Shown here piece by piece: positions 1 to 7,563 of a DNA stretch of 16,401 bases (within the stretch, counting starts at the first letter, position 1; each line of letters opens with the position of its first letter). Under the pieces are notes generated by a model, which had not been told where the DNA came from, made no database searches, and saw only the letters and a program-made list of their open reading frames with translations. The DNA lies in contig PANV01000002.1 of assembly GCA_002707765.1 (NCBI GenBank), forward strand, positions 7,524-23,924, written 5' to 3'. This DNA is from Fidelibacterota bacterium. Lineage in GTDB: Bacteria > Fidelibacterota > Marinisomatia > SCGC-AAA003-L08 > D37C17. The position numbers and the translations under genes were made by a program.

Positions 1-2022
1 GGAACAGAGGAGGGATTCAGTCTCGGCTCCCCCGATTCAGAATCCGAAAACGTTGGTAAGCTACTCGTTAAGGCAAGGTCTGCCGCGTCAGTAGTGGAAA
101 TTGAGGGTCCAGAAAGCGCTATTCACCCATCAAAAATTAGGAAACTACTCTCCGAGGACTTCCCAAGCAAGATTGACGACCTTCTTGATATGCAGTCGAG
201 GGTAGATGATCTCGATAGTGAAATTTCATCCTTGGAAGAGGAAGAGTCAAGCTTGGAATTACTGGCATCTTTAGATATAGACCTAGAGCTCCTAACAGGC
301 TACGATTCAATCGAATCTTTCGTGGGAATTGTTACAGAACCCCTACAAGTTGAGGCTAATGGAAATACAAGCATGATCTTCCAGTCAAAAAGCGGGAAGG
401 TCAATGTTGTAGCAGTGTTCACGAAGACAGAAAATGCACGACAAGTCAACGAAAAACTTGAGAAAGCCGGATTCCAACCGATAAATCTCCCACAAAAAGA
501 GGGCGCCCCATCTGCTAGGCTTGAAGAAATCAGGGCCGCAAGGAAGGCCCTTCAAAACGAAAAATCAACTCTCGGGAAATCAATTGAGAGGTGGGTCGAT
601 TCCAACGGGAAAAATCTGGCTTGTGGTTTGGAAATACTTGAGAGAGATCATGATGTGCACACAGCTCCTACTCGTGTCGCTGTTTCCGAGCACGCCTTTA
701 TCATAGATGGCTGGATAGAAATGAAAAGGTCCCAAGAGGTCCTCAAGGCCCTCTCAAAATCCTGCCTCCATTCAGAGGTCAAGCAGTTTGAGATGATACC
801 CGGCGGTGGAGGCCACGGCCACCATGGAGATCACAATCAAGAAATGCCTCCAATTTCTTACCAAGAAAGATCGACGAGCAAGCCTATGGAGTTACTCACG
901 GATGCAGTAGGAAGACCAGCCTACGGGAGGGTAGACCCGACAATTTTCATGCTGGTTACTTACCCTCTCTTTTTCGGAATGATGCTCGGAGACATGGCTT
1001 ACGGGCTGGTCACCATGGGACTTGGCTGGACGATAATCAGAAAGTCTGGGACAAACGAACTCATGAATCTCGGGGGAAGATTCCTCACTTACATCGGACT
1101 AGGGACACTCATTTTTGGATACATCTATGCAGAGTTTGCTGGATGGGAGATTTTCTTGTACGAGAAGAGCAAGGTGGATGGAATCTACATCTACGGTGAC
1201 AACACTTCTCCAGTCGCATTCCTTGCAAATCTGTACCCCTTTAATCTTGATCATGGTTATGGGCCCGTGGCAGATTTAGGCTATGGGATCACTCTGTCAT
1301 TCCCTTTCCATAGAGTAGGGACACATCTAGAAGATCTGATAGTATTGACAATCTATGTCGGATTTTTCCATGTCCTAGCTGGGTTAGCAATAGGGTTCAG
1401 AGACATTTTAATTTATGGAAATGGCCATGGAGGCGTCGGATTTGTTTGCGCCTTTTTCGAGAAGGGGACGTGGATGGCCCTCCTCATTGGCGGATGGATG
1501 CTTGCATACGGATTCTTAGGAAGCCCCGATCAGATGGGCTACCTCTCCGAATCTAGTGCAAGCTCAATGGTCGTTCCCGGTGCCTCGATCGTCTTAGTTT
1601 CAGTCGTCCTCCTAATGTGGACTCTGTACAAATATCATGGGGTCCCATTCCCTATTAATATCGGACTAGCACCAATTGAAGCAGTAGGAATGATGCCTAC
1701 GGTGATTTCTTACGTGAGACTGTTCGCAGTTGGGGTTGTGGGTGTCAAGATAGCGGAAACTGGGAATCATATGCTCTTTGAGCCTATGGCGAAAATTATT
1801 GGAACCCTATCCGAGGCTTCGACAGCTGATTACATCTCGATCCCGCTTCTCTTCGTTGGTTGGATTTCCGTCCAGTCCTTCGCGATCATACTAGGTCTAT
1901 TCAGCCCCAACATTCACGCTGCGAGGCTCCATTTCGTAGAGTGGATGAGACAGTATTACGATTCTAGCGGCGAGGAGTTCAGGCCCTTCGGCCCAAAGCC
2001 GAAATATGTGGAGGCGGACTGA
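1..2022 (+). CDS. atpI: A-type ATP synthase subunit I (a subunit), 5' partial
   Basis: This is the membrane stator of the archaeal ATP synthase; with the K ring it forms the ion path. The frame is open from base 1, and the residues encoded before the GTG at 94 look like family sequence (a G-x-P motif, then a K-L-L-V-K-A-R helix), so the true start lies upstream and 673 residues are visible. The first ~265 visible residues are the hydrophilic cytoplasmic arm with coiled-coil segments. A glycine/histidine-rich linker (802-840) leads to the membrane half, which has about seven or eight hydrophobic segments. Family landmarks are the F-F-G-M-M-L-G-D motif near 970 and S-Y-V-R-L-F, whose Arg at 1717-1719 matches the essential arginine of a/I subunits. 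The tail R-L-H-F-V-E-W is also typical. The stop TGA is followed 49 bases later by the K gene. Identity is near certain; only the N-terminus is missing. Confidence 0.96.
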   Translation, partial: GTEEGFSLGSPDSESENVGKLLVKARSAASVVEIEGPESAIHPSKIRKLLSEDFPSKIDDLLDMQSRVDDLDSEISSLEEEESSLELLASLDIDLELLTGYDSIESFVGIVTEPLQVEANGNTSMIFQSKSGKVNVVAVFTKTENARQVNEKLEKAGFQPINLPQKEGAPSARLEEIRAARKALQNEKSTLGKSIERWVDSNGKNLACGLEILERDHDVHTAPTRVAVSEHAFIIDGWIEMKRSQEVLKALSKSCLHSEVKQFEMIPGGGGHGHHGDHNQEMPPISYQERSTSKPMELLTDAVGRPAYGRVDPTIFMLVTYPLFFGMMLGDMAYGLVTMGLGWTIIRKSGTNELMNLGGRFLTYIGLGTLIFGYIYAEFAGWEIFLYEKSKVDGIYIYGDNTSPVAFLANLYPFNLDHGYGPVADLGYGITLSFPFHRVGTHLEDLIVLTIYVGFFHVLAGLAIGFRDILIYGNGHGGVGFVCAFFEKGTWMALLIGGWMLAYGFLGSPDQMGYLSESSASSMVVPGASIVLVSVVLLMWTLYKYHGVPFPINIGLAPIEAVGMMPTVISYVRLFAVGVVGVKIAETGNHMLFEPMAKIIGTLSEASTADYISIPLLFVGWISVQSFAIILGLFSPNIHAARLHFVEWMRQYYDSSGEEFRPFGPKPKYVEAD

Positions 2023-2036
2023 TTTAATTTAGATTC

Positions 2037-2050
2037 CAAGCATTAGCTTG
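2037..2050 (+). promoter_or_regulatory. Small hairpin and AT-rich segment ahead of atpK
   Basis: CAAGC-ATTA-GCTTG forms a perfect 5-bp stem with a 4-base loop, just before the atpK Shine-Dalgarno site. An AT-rich stretch, TTTAATTTA (2023-2031), lies upstream and could act as an internal TATA-like element. Function is inferred only from position: the K ring needs many copies per enzyme, so extra expression at this junction would make sense. It may equally be chance. Confidence 0.25.
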
Positions 2051-2057
2051 AAAAAAC

Positions 2058-2065
2058 AAGGAGGA
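2058..2065 (+). promoter_or_regulatory. Strong Shine-Dalgarno site deciding the atpK start
   Basis: AAGGAGGA ends six bases before the ATG at 2072. It rules out the in-frame TTG at 2048, which has no such site and would place the Shine-Dalgarno inside the coding sequence. It is the only site here centred on AAGGAGG; its operon neighbours mostly use GAGGTGAT. Confidence 0.75.
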
Positions 2066-2071
2066 AAAAAA

Positions 2072-2401
2072 ATGAATAGAAACAACATGGAAAGGAAGGG
2101 AATGAGAACGGCTTATCGCCTGCTAATGACTGTATTCATGGTTACTCTGGTGGCCAGCGTCGCTTCAGCACAGGAAGGCGCGGCTGACAATGAGCACACC
2201 ACTGAGACAATGGCTAAGCTAGCTGCAGGAATCGCGCTAGCAGGTTGTGGAATAGGAACAGGGATGAGCCAAGGACCGATAGGGGCCGCCGCAGTGGGAA
2301 TGATATCAGAAGACTCCAGCAAGTTTGTCAGTGGACTGATCTTCACAGCTCTGCCCGAGACAATCGTACTTTTCGGTTTCCTCGCATTATTCCTGCTCTG
2401 A
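2072..2401 (+). CDS. atpK: A-type ATP synthase proteolipid subunit K (c subunit)
   Basis: This 109-residue protein should form the ion-carrying rotor ring. The ATG at 2072 is chosen because of the Shine-Dalgarno site at 2058-2065. Residues 11-33 form a basic then hydrophobic stretch ending A-S-A before Q34, which looks like a cleavable signal peptide; the mature form would be about 76 residues. The rest is one helical hairpin. Helix 1 (about 47-75) carries a glycine-rich G-x-G-x-G run and Q67, and helix 2 (about 86-109) carries P-E-T with E96 as the ion-binding carboxylate. A single hairpin with one carboxylate is the ordinary c-subunit plan; the leader is the less usual part. If the leader is not cleaved, the protein would have three membrane spans. 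Methionines 6 and 11 are other possible starts. The gene sits between I and E, as expected for this operon. Confidence 0.93.
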   Translation: MNRNNMERKGMRTAYRLLMTVFMVTLVASVASAQEGAADNEHTTETMAKLAAGIALAGCGIGTGMSQGPIGAAAVGMISEDSSKFVSGLIFTALPETIVLFGFLALFLL

Positions 2402-2441
2402 AAGTAACAAGGGGATATAATCGGTAAATTGAGGTTTTACA

Positions 2442-2999
2442 ATGTCACTAGATGCCCTATCTAAAGAAATAATTACCCAGGCGGAAGCCAGGGCCAAGTC
2501 CATCTTGGAAGGAGCCAAGGCTGAAGCCAAGAGCATTCATGAGGAGGCCCTCAGGCGCGCCGCTGAGACAACGGCAAAGGTTGAGGAAAAAGCAACTAAA
2601 GACAGTGAACAGATTTCCACGGAGGTCGTTGCAGCAGCTAAACAGGCTAATCAGAAAAGGGCTCTCGTTGCTCGAAAGGAGGAGCTAGACATCACTTGGG
2701 ATTCCGTGAAGGACGAGGTCTCCTCTCCCGATTTAGATGGGAGGGAAGATATTCTGCAGGGACTTATTGATGGGGTCGAATCTCAAACTAGAGAGATGAT
2801 ATTGAGGCCCGTAAAGTTAGACAGGGAATACTTGTCAACGTCAAACTTTGAGATGGGCGAGGATATTTCCGGTCTTGGCGGCTTCATACTAGAGTCGAAG
2901 GACGGCTCAGTTGTTCTGGACTACAGATTTGACAGCCTTCTTGAGGATGCCTGGAAATCTAGTATGTCCGCCGTCAACAAGGTTCTGTTTGGAGAATGA
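2442..2999 (+). CDS. atpE: A-type ATP synthase subunit E (peripheral stalk)
   Basis: The 185-residue protein has the usual subunit E length and plan. An N-terminal half of about 85 residues is rich in Ala, Glu, Lys and Gln and makes one long amphipathic helix, which in the family pairs with subunit H to form the peripheral stalk. A C-terminal globular half (about 95-185) binds the head; its G-G-F-I-L segment and following beta-rich D-G-S-V-V-L-D-Y-R stretch are typical. The ATG at 2442 follows GAGGT at 2431-2435. The gene lies 40 bases after atpK, and its TGA stop sits directly before the Shine-Dalgarno site of atpC. Assignment rests on the helix-plus-globule pattern, the conserved C-terminal segments and the operon position. 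Confidence 0.92.
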   Translation: MSLDALSKEIITQAEARAKSILEGAKAEAKSIHEEALRRAAETTAKVEEKATKDSEQISTEVVAAAKQANQKRALVARKEELDITWDSVKDEVSSPDLDGREDILQGLIDGVESQTREMILRPVKLDREYLSTSNFEMGEDISGLGGFILESKDGSVVLDYRFDSLLEDAWKSSMSAVNKVLFGE

Positions 3000-3007
3000 G
3001 AGGTGAT
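3000..3007 (+). promoter_or_regulatory. Shine-Dalgarno site deciding the atpC start
   Basis: GAGGTGAT fully matches the expected complement of the archaeal 16S rRNA 3' end and lies three bases before the ATG at 3011. An in-frame ATG at 2996 overlaps the atpE stop, but starting there would translate the Shine-Dalgarno itself as M-R-G-D, so 3011 is preferred. Confidence 0.75.
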
Positions 3008-3010
3008 TCG

Positions 3011-4060
3011 ATGGCTAGTTTGAATTACGGGCGTTCCAATGTCTACAACGCCTCTGCCAGGGCCAAGGCCCGAAAAGCTAGCCTAATCGACTCCACCAGG
3101 ATGAGGCAATTACTACAACAAGGTCCGGATTCCATAGCCGCAAGTGTAGGTGAGTTGGGATATAGATCCGAAATGGATCTCTATGCCACAAGGATGACTG
3201 GCGCAGATGCTGTCGAATCTGCACTGTTTCATAACTTGGATAACGACATACACGAGGTGTTGAACTTCTGTCATGGTAGTCTCAGAGATCTTGTTGCCAT
3301 ATACGTTGAGAGATTTGACTACGAAAAGGCAAAGACAGTTCTCAGAGCAATAAATGGTGGAGCCTCGGACGAAATTATCGAAGACCAAATCCTTCCTCCC
3401 GAAAATACCAGGAATTCCCCCTGGCTGACCATAGTCAGGTCGACCGAGGGCCTTCCTGAAGCAGTGGAAGCAATGTCTGGAACCCCTTGGGGCAAAACAC
3501 TCTCCAAACTTGAGGGGGAACCGAGTTTGGAAGAAATGGAAAATGCCTTGGATATGCAATATTTCCTAAACGCAATCGAGGCAGTTAAATCTGGTGGGGA
3601 AAAACGGTTACTGCGGTACCTTAGAGTGGAAATTGATCACAGAAATCTGATTAATCAGCTCAGAGCCCTGAGGTTGGGTACCTCGCAAGAGAAGCGAAAC
3701 TCGATAATTATACCAGGAGGGAGGATAGAATCAGCCATAATCAAACAAGTATGTTCTGCGAACAATGATTCGGATTTGATAGAAGCCATTTCTAGGAGCT
3801 CATCCTTCGATAGCTCTGGACTAGACATCGCGATGGAGAAATCTAAGGAACATAGTTCACTTGATCCATATGCCGAACTCTTGTCCCACAAAAGACATTC
3901 TCTGCTGAAGAAATTCTCCTATCTCAGCCCGATTTCTCCTTTCCCGGTAATCCACTACATAGAATGCAAAGCACTTGAAGTTCGTAATTTAAGGCTGTTA
4001 GTAAGAGGCAAGTCAGTAGGCCTTCCGGATGATGTGATTGAAGCTCACATGGATTTTTGA
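3011..4060 (+). CDS. atpC: A-type ATP synthase subunit C
   Basis: Subunit C (homologue of eukaryotic V-ATPase subunit d) is the funnel-like adaptor that joins the central shaft D/F to the membrane ring of K. The 349 residues match the family's length. The N-terminus, with Tyr and Asn followed by a basic helix (A-R-A-K-A-R-K), and the repeated helical segments containing D-L and R-D-L patterns fit the all-helical three-fold repeat of the family. The C-terminus carries the characteristic segment near E-C-K-A-L-E-V-R-N-L-R-L-L-V-R-G-K, which is strongly diagnostic. There are no membrane spans, so it is cytoplasmic and peripheral. The start is set by the Shine-Dalgarno at 3000-3007. The stop TGA forms part of the Shine-Dalgarno of atpF, which suggests translational coupling. 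Confidence 0.93.
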   Translation: MASLNYGRSNVYNASARAKARKASLIDSTRMRQLLQQGPDSIAASVGELGYRSEMDLYATRMTGADAVESALFHNLDNDIHEVLNFCHGSLRDLVAIYVERFDYEKAKTVLRAINGGASDEIIEDQILPPENTRNSPWLTIVRSTEGLPEAVEAMSGTPWGKTLSKLEGEPSLEEMENALDMQYFLNAIEAVKSGGEKRLLRYLRVEIDHRNLINQLRALRLGTSQEKRNSIIIPGGRIESAIIKQVCSANNDSDLIEAISRSSSFDSSGLDIAMEKSKEHSSLDPYAELLSHKRHSLLKKFSYLSPISPFPVIHYIECKALEVRNLRLLVRGKSVGLPDDVIEAHMDF

Positions 4061-4066
4061 GGTGAT
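4059..4066 (+). promoter_or_regulatory. Shine-Dalgarno site of atpF overlapping the atpC stop
   Basis: GAGGTGAT starts within the TGA stop codon of atpC (4058-4060) and lies five bases before the ATG at 4072. A ribosome ending on atpC therefore sits on the initiation site of atpF. The closer ATG at 4067 is in another frame. Confidence 0.75.
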
Positions 4067-4071
4067 ATGAC

Positions 4072-4371
4072 ATGGAAATAGCAGTAGTAGGCCCCTTGGA
4101 ATTTACTTTGGGATTCCAATTAGCAGGTGTGAAAAATCTCCATAACCCAAACAGCGATGAGGAACTCTCTGAGTTGCTCAAATCACTTCTCAACCAGAAG
4201 GAGATCGGGGTTGTAGTCGTGGATAACATAGATCTCAACAAACTTTCCGATAGGCTACGCATACAGCTTACAGAAAGTGTTACTCCAACAGTTTTGGGGA
4301 TAGGGACCGAAGAAGACAATACTCTTCGAGAGTCCATCAAGTCTGCTCTAGGTGTGGACCTTTGGAAGTAA
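4072..4371 (+). CDS. atpF: A-type ATP synthase subunit F (central rotor)
   Basis: At 99 residues this is the usual size for subunit F, the small Rossmann-like protein that binds subunit D in the rotating shaft. The N-terminal strand I-A-V-V-G is followed by F-T-L-G-F-Q-L-A-G-V, the classic subunit F opening. A central hydrophobic strand, I-G-V-V-V-V-D, and the P-T-V-L-G-I-G strand complete the alternating alpha/beta pattern. The C-terminal L-R-E-S-I-K-S-A-L-G helix is the part that contacts D and B in known structures. The gene lies between atpC and atpA, as in other archaeal operons, with 25 bases before atpA. Confidence 0.94.
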   Translation: MEIAVVGPLEFTLGFQLAGVKNLHNPNSDEELSELLKSLLNQKEIGVVVVDNIDLNKLSDRLRIQLTESVTPTVLGIGTEEDNTLRESIKSALGVDLWK

Positions 4372-4396
4372 GCAATTAAACAGGAAGTGAAAATAA

Positions 4397-6139
4397 ATGA
4401 GTAATGAAAATGGACTAATCTACCGGATTTCCGGACCAGTTGTGACAGCAGTAGGAATATCGCCAAGAATGTATGAGGTCGTGAGAGTGGGCGACGAGGG
4501 GCTCATGGGAGAAGTGATTGAGTTGCATGGTGACCAATCCGTAATCCAAGTCTATGAGGAGACGTCCGGCATAAGCCCTGGAGAGCCTGTCATCAGAACT
4601 GGACAGACTCTCTCTGTGCAACTTGGGCCTGGTCTACTAACTCAGATCTATGATGGAATCCAGCGTCCCCTTCCTAAGCTGGAAGAAACCATGGGCGTGT
4701 TCATTACCAGGGGGGTAGATGCCGACGGTTTGGACTTTGAAAAAGAATGGGAATTCAAAGCAAGTGTCGACAAAGGGGATGAGATAAGCTCTGGGCATGT
4801 TATCGGGACTGTTCAGGAAACCGAGACCATAGAGCACCGCGTCATGGTCCCTCCTAATGTCAGTGGAAAGGTGAAGAGTATCAAATCAGGCACTTTTACT
4901 ATCAAAGAAACCGTATGCGTCTTGGAAGACGGCTCAGAGATAGCCATGATGCAAGAGTGGCCGGTAAGGCACCCAAGGCCATTTGTACAAAAATACGCCC
5001 CGGATGTCCCTCTAATTACAGGTCAAAGAATTCTAGATTTCTTGTTCCCACTGGCTAAGGGAGGGACTGCCGGAATCCCCGGGCCATTCGGATCTGGAAA
5101 GACCGTTACCCAGCAACAGCTGGCTAAGTGGTCGGATGCTCAAATTGTCGTGTACATCGGTTGTGGCGAGAGAGGAAATGAGATGACGGAGGTTCTCGAT
5201 GAATTCCCACATCTTATCGATCCTAACACGAACAAACCTCTGATGAACAGAACCGTAATGATAGCAAATACCTCCAATATGCCTGTGGCGGCAAGAGAGG
5301 CTTCTGTGTACACAGGAATTACAATCGCGGAATATTTCAGAGACATGGGCTACAATGTAGCACTAATGGCTGACTCCACGAGTAGATGGGCCGAGGCGAT
5401 GAGGGAAATATCGTCAAGACTAGAAGAAATGCCGGGGGAAGAAGGATACCCCGCATACCTATCAAGCAGATTAGCTGAATTCTACGAAAGAGCAGGAAGA
5501 GTTCAGACTCTGGCAGGTTCAGATGGATCTGTTTCGGTCATCGGGGCCGTTTCCCCGCCTGGTGGAGACATTTCCGAGCCAGTTAGTCAGGGTACATTGA
5601 GGATAGTAAAAGTTTTTTGGGGCCTGGATGCAGGTCTAGCAAGGCAGAGGCATTTCCCCGCTATTAATTGGCTAAATTCATACAGCTTGTACCCACAAGC
5701 CTTAGACCAGTGGTATAGGGACAATATCGCTTCCGACTTTCCCGAGGTAAGAACTGAAATCAGTACTTTGTTGCAAATTGAGTCAGAGCTTCAAGAAATA
5801 GTCCAACTGGTAGGTTCTGATGCTCTTCCAATAGATCAGCAGCTAACTCTCGAGGTTGCTAGGATGATCAGGGAGTTCTTCCTTCAGCAAAATGCATTCC
5901 ATGATGTCGATACATTCAGTGACCTCGACCTCCAGTACCATATGGCAAAAGCCATTCTAACCTTCCAAGAAGAAGCCAAGAAGGCAATTGCCGGCGGAGG
6001 ACAGTTGGAAGATGTGGTTAACGTACCCGCGAGGACTGACCTAATGAGGGGCAGATTTGAGAAAGGTTATGCAGAAAGAATCAGCGATCTTATGAGCGAA
6101 ATGAGTAAGCAGATTGATGCTAGTATGGAGGCTAATTGA
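4397..6139 (+). CDS. atpA: A-type ATP synthase catalytic subunit A
   Basis: This is the catalytic nucleotide-binding subunit, ATP + H2O <=> ADP + Pi, of the cytoplasmic A3B3 head. All family hallmarks are visible in 580 residues. They are the N-terminal beta-barrel domain (about 1-75); the A-specific non-homologous insert (about 110-185); the P-loop G-P-F-G-S-G-K-T at 229-236 with K235; the catalytic glutamate E258 in G-E-R-G-N-E; and the Walker B region ending at D326 before S-T-S-R-W-A-E. The P-loop is uninterrupted, so there is no intein at the site where some archaeal A subunits carry one. The ATG at 4397 follows an imperfect Shine-Dalgarno, AGGAAGTGA (4382-4390). The stop TGA abuts the Shine-Dalgarno of atpB. 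No missing or altered key residue was seen, so the enzyme should be active. Confidence 0.98.
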   Translation: MSNENGLIYRISGPVVTAVGISPRMYEVVRVGDEGLMGEVIELHGDQSVIQVYEETSGISPGEPVIRTGQTLSVQLGPGLLTQIYDGIQRPLPKLEETMGVFITRGVDADGLDFEKEWEFKASVDKGDEISSGHVIGTVQETETIEHRVMVPPNVSGKVKSIKSGTFTIKETVCVLEDGSEIAMMQEWPVRHPRPFVQKYAPDVPLITGQRILDFLFPLAKGGTAGIPGPFGSGKTVTQQQLAKWSDAQIVVYIGCGERGNEMTEVLDEFPHLIDPNTNKPLMNRTVMIANTSNMPVAAREASVYTGITIAEYFRDMGYNVALMADSTSRWAEAMREISSRLEEMPGEEGYPAYLSSRLAEFYERAGRVQTLAGSDGSVSVIGAVSPPGGDISEPVSQGTLRIVKVFWGLDAGLARQRHFPAINWLNSYSLYPQALDQWYRDNIASDFPEVRTEISTLLQIESELQEIVQLVGSDALPIDQQLTLEVARMIREFFLQQNAFHDVDTFSDLDLQYHMAKAILTFQEEAKKAIAGGGQLEDVVNVPARTDLMRGRFEKGYAERISDLMSEMSKQIDASMEAN

Positions 6140-6147
6140 GAGGTGAT
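6140..6147 (+). promoter_or_regulatory. Shine-Dalgarno site deciding the atpB start
   Basis: GAGGTGAT lies three bases before the ATG at 6151 and directly after the atpA stop (TGA 6137-6139). It favours 6151 over the in-frame TTG at 6136, which would translate the site itself. The layout is the same as at the atpE-atpC junction. Confidence 0.75.
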
Positions 6148-6150
6148 AAT

Positions 6151-7548
6151 ATGATTGGAAAAGAATACAGAACCATTACAGACGTCAAGGGACCTTTGGT
6201 TTTCCTAAACAAGACTGAGCCAGTTTCATATGGTGAGATTGTCCAGCTGATGCTGAGCGATGGCTCAATTAAGAACGGCCAGGTGTTAGATACCTCGGAC
6301 GACCAGGTAATCGTACAAGTTTTCGAGGGCACTGCTTCTGTAGACAGGCAGACCGGTGTCAAGTTCCTCGGAGATGTTTTCAAGCTCCCTGTTAGCAAGG
6401 GCTTGATTGGAAGAATCCTAGACGGGGCTGGAAGGCCCAGGGACGGTGGACCGGATATCGTCGCCGACGATATGGCAGATATCATCGGTGCGGCCATTAA
6501 TCCATATTCGCGCCAGAGCCCTGAGTCATTTATCCAGACTGGTATTTCTGCAATAGATGCATGCACCTCCCTTGTTAGGGGACAGAAGCTACCTATCTTC
6601 AGTGCCAGCGGTCTCCCTCACAATGACATTGCCTTGCAGATTGCCCGTCAGGCTAAGCTAGTTGGAAGCGATGACGATTTCGTGGTTGTTTTCTGTGCTA
6701 TGGGAATTACTGCAGAGGAATACAACTTCTTTGTTCATGATTTGGAGAGAACAGGAGCCCTGGAGAACTCTGCTCTCTTCGTTAATCTAGCCGATGACCC
6801 CGCTGTGGAGAGATTGATTACTCCCAGACTGGCTCTGACTGCAGCTGAGTATCTAGCATTTGAGCACGATTATCACGTTCTGGTGATATACACCGACATG
6901 ACAAATTACTGTGAGTCTCTTAGACAAATAGGAGCTGCTAGGGAAGAGGTTCCGGGAAGGAGAGGTTACCCTGGTTACATGTATACCGATCTAGCCATGC
7001 TCTACGAAAGAGCTGGATTAGTGAAGGGCAAGAAAGGGTCGATAACCCAATTCCCGATTTTGACTATGCCCGGTGACGATATCACTCACCCAATCCCCGA
7101 TCTTTCAGGATATATCACAGAAGGACAGATTGTTATTTCGAGAGAGCTCCATCAGAAAGGCATATACCCCCCGATCAATGTACTTCCGTCTTTGAGTAGA
7201 CTGATGAATGCTGGAATAGGAGATGGTAAGACCAGAGAGGATCACAAGTCGGTTTCTGACCAACTATATGCCGCCTACGCCCAAGGGAAAGAACTCAGGG
7301 GGCTGGTGGCAATTGTCGGCGAAGATGCACTCAATGAGCGTGATCTTCAACTGCTTAAATTCGCAGATATATTCGAGGATCAATTCCTGAGGCAGAGTAG
7401 GGATGAGGACAGGTCGATTAGTGAGGGAACTCTCGACCTAGCATGGAATCTACTGTCAAATATCGATACCAAGTACCTCGTCAGACTAGATCAGAAGTGG
7501 ATAGATAAGTATCATCCAGATGAGAAGTCAGGAAAGGAAGAGGAGTAA
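6151..7548 (+). CDS. atpB: A-type ATP synthase regulatory subunit B
   Basis: Subunit B is the non-catalytic partner of A in the hexameric head. The 465-residue protein begins with the typical Y-R-T-I-T-D-V-K-G-P-L-V-F barrel and lacks a working P-loop: the equivalent position reads F-S-A-S-G-L-P-H-N-D, as in all archaeal B subunits. Other landmarks are I-Q-T-G-I-S-A-I-D, the Y-T-D-M-T-N-Y motif and P-S-L-S-R-L-M, in which R350 is the candidate arginine finger that reaches into the catalytic site of A. Length and landmarks are ordinary. The gene is 11 bases from the atpA stop, and production of A and B in equal amounts is helped by that coupling. Confidence 0.97.
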   Translation: MIGKEYRTITDVKGPLVFLNKTEPVSYGEIVQLMLSDGSIKNGQVLDTSDDQVIVQVFEGTASVDRQTGVKFLGDVFKLPVSKGLIGRILDGAGRPRDGGPDIVADDMADIIGAAINPYSRQSPESFIQTGISAIDACTSLVRGQKLPIFSASGLPHNDIALQIARQAKLVGSDDDFVVVFCAMGITAEEYNFFVHDLERTGALENSALFVNLADDPAVERLITPRLALTAAEYLAFEHDYHVLVIYTDMTNYCESLRQIGAAREEVPGRRGYPGYMYTDLAMLYERAGLVKGKKGSITQFPILTMPGDDITHPIPDLSGYITEGQIVISRELHQKGIYPPINVLPSLSRLMNAGIGDGKTREDHKSVSDQLYAAYAQGKELRGLVAIVGEDALNERDLQLLKFADIFEDQFLRQSRDEDRSISEGTLDLAWNLLSNIDTKYLVRLDQKWIDKYHPDEKSGKEEE

Positions 7549-7563
7549 TTCTGAGGTAATAGT

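Noticed and set aside
3924..4466. 180-codon minus-strand frame across atpC, atpF and atpA
   Set aside because: It spans three certain genes on the other strand and looks like a codon-bias shadow.
5075..5110. Possible intein at the P-loop of atpA, as found in some archaea
   Set aside because: The P-loop reads straight through and the protein has normal length, so no intein is present.
5611..5622. T-run GTTTTTTGGGG as a possible terminator
   Set aside because: It lies in the middle of atpA coding sequence and encodes conserved residues.
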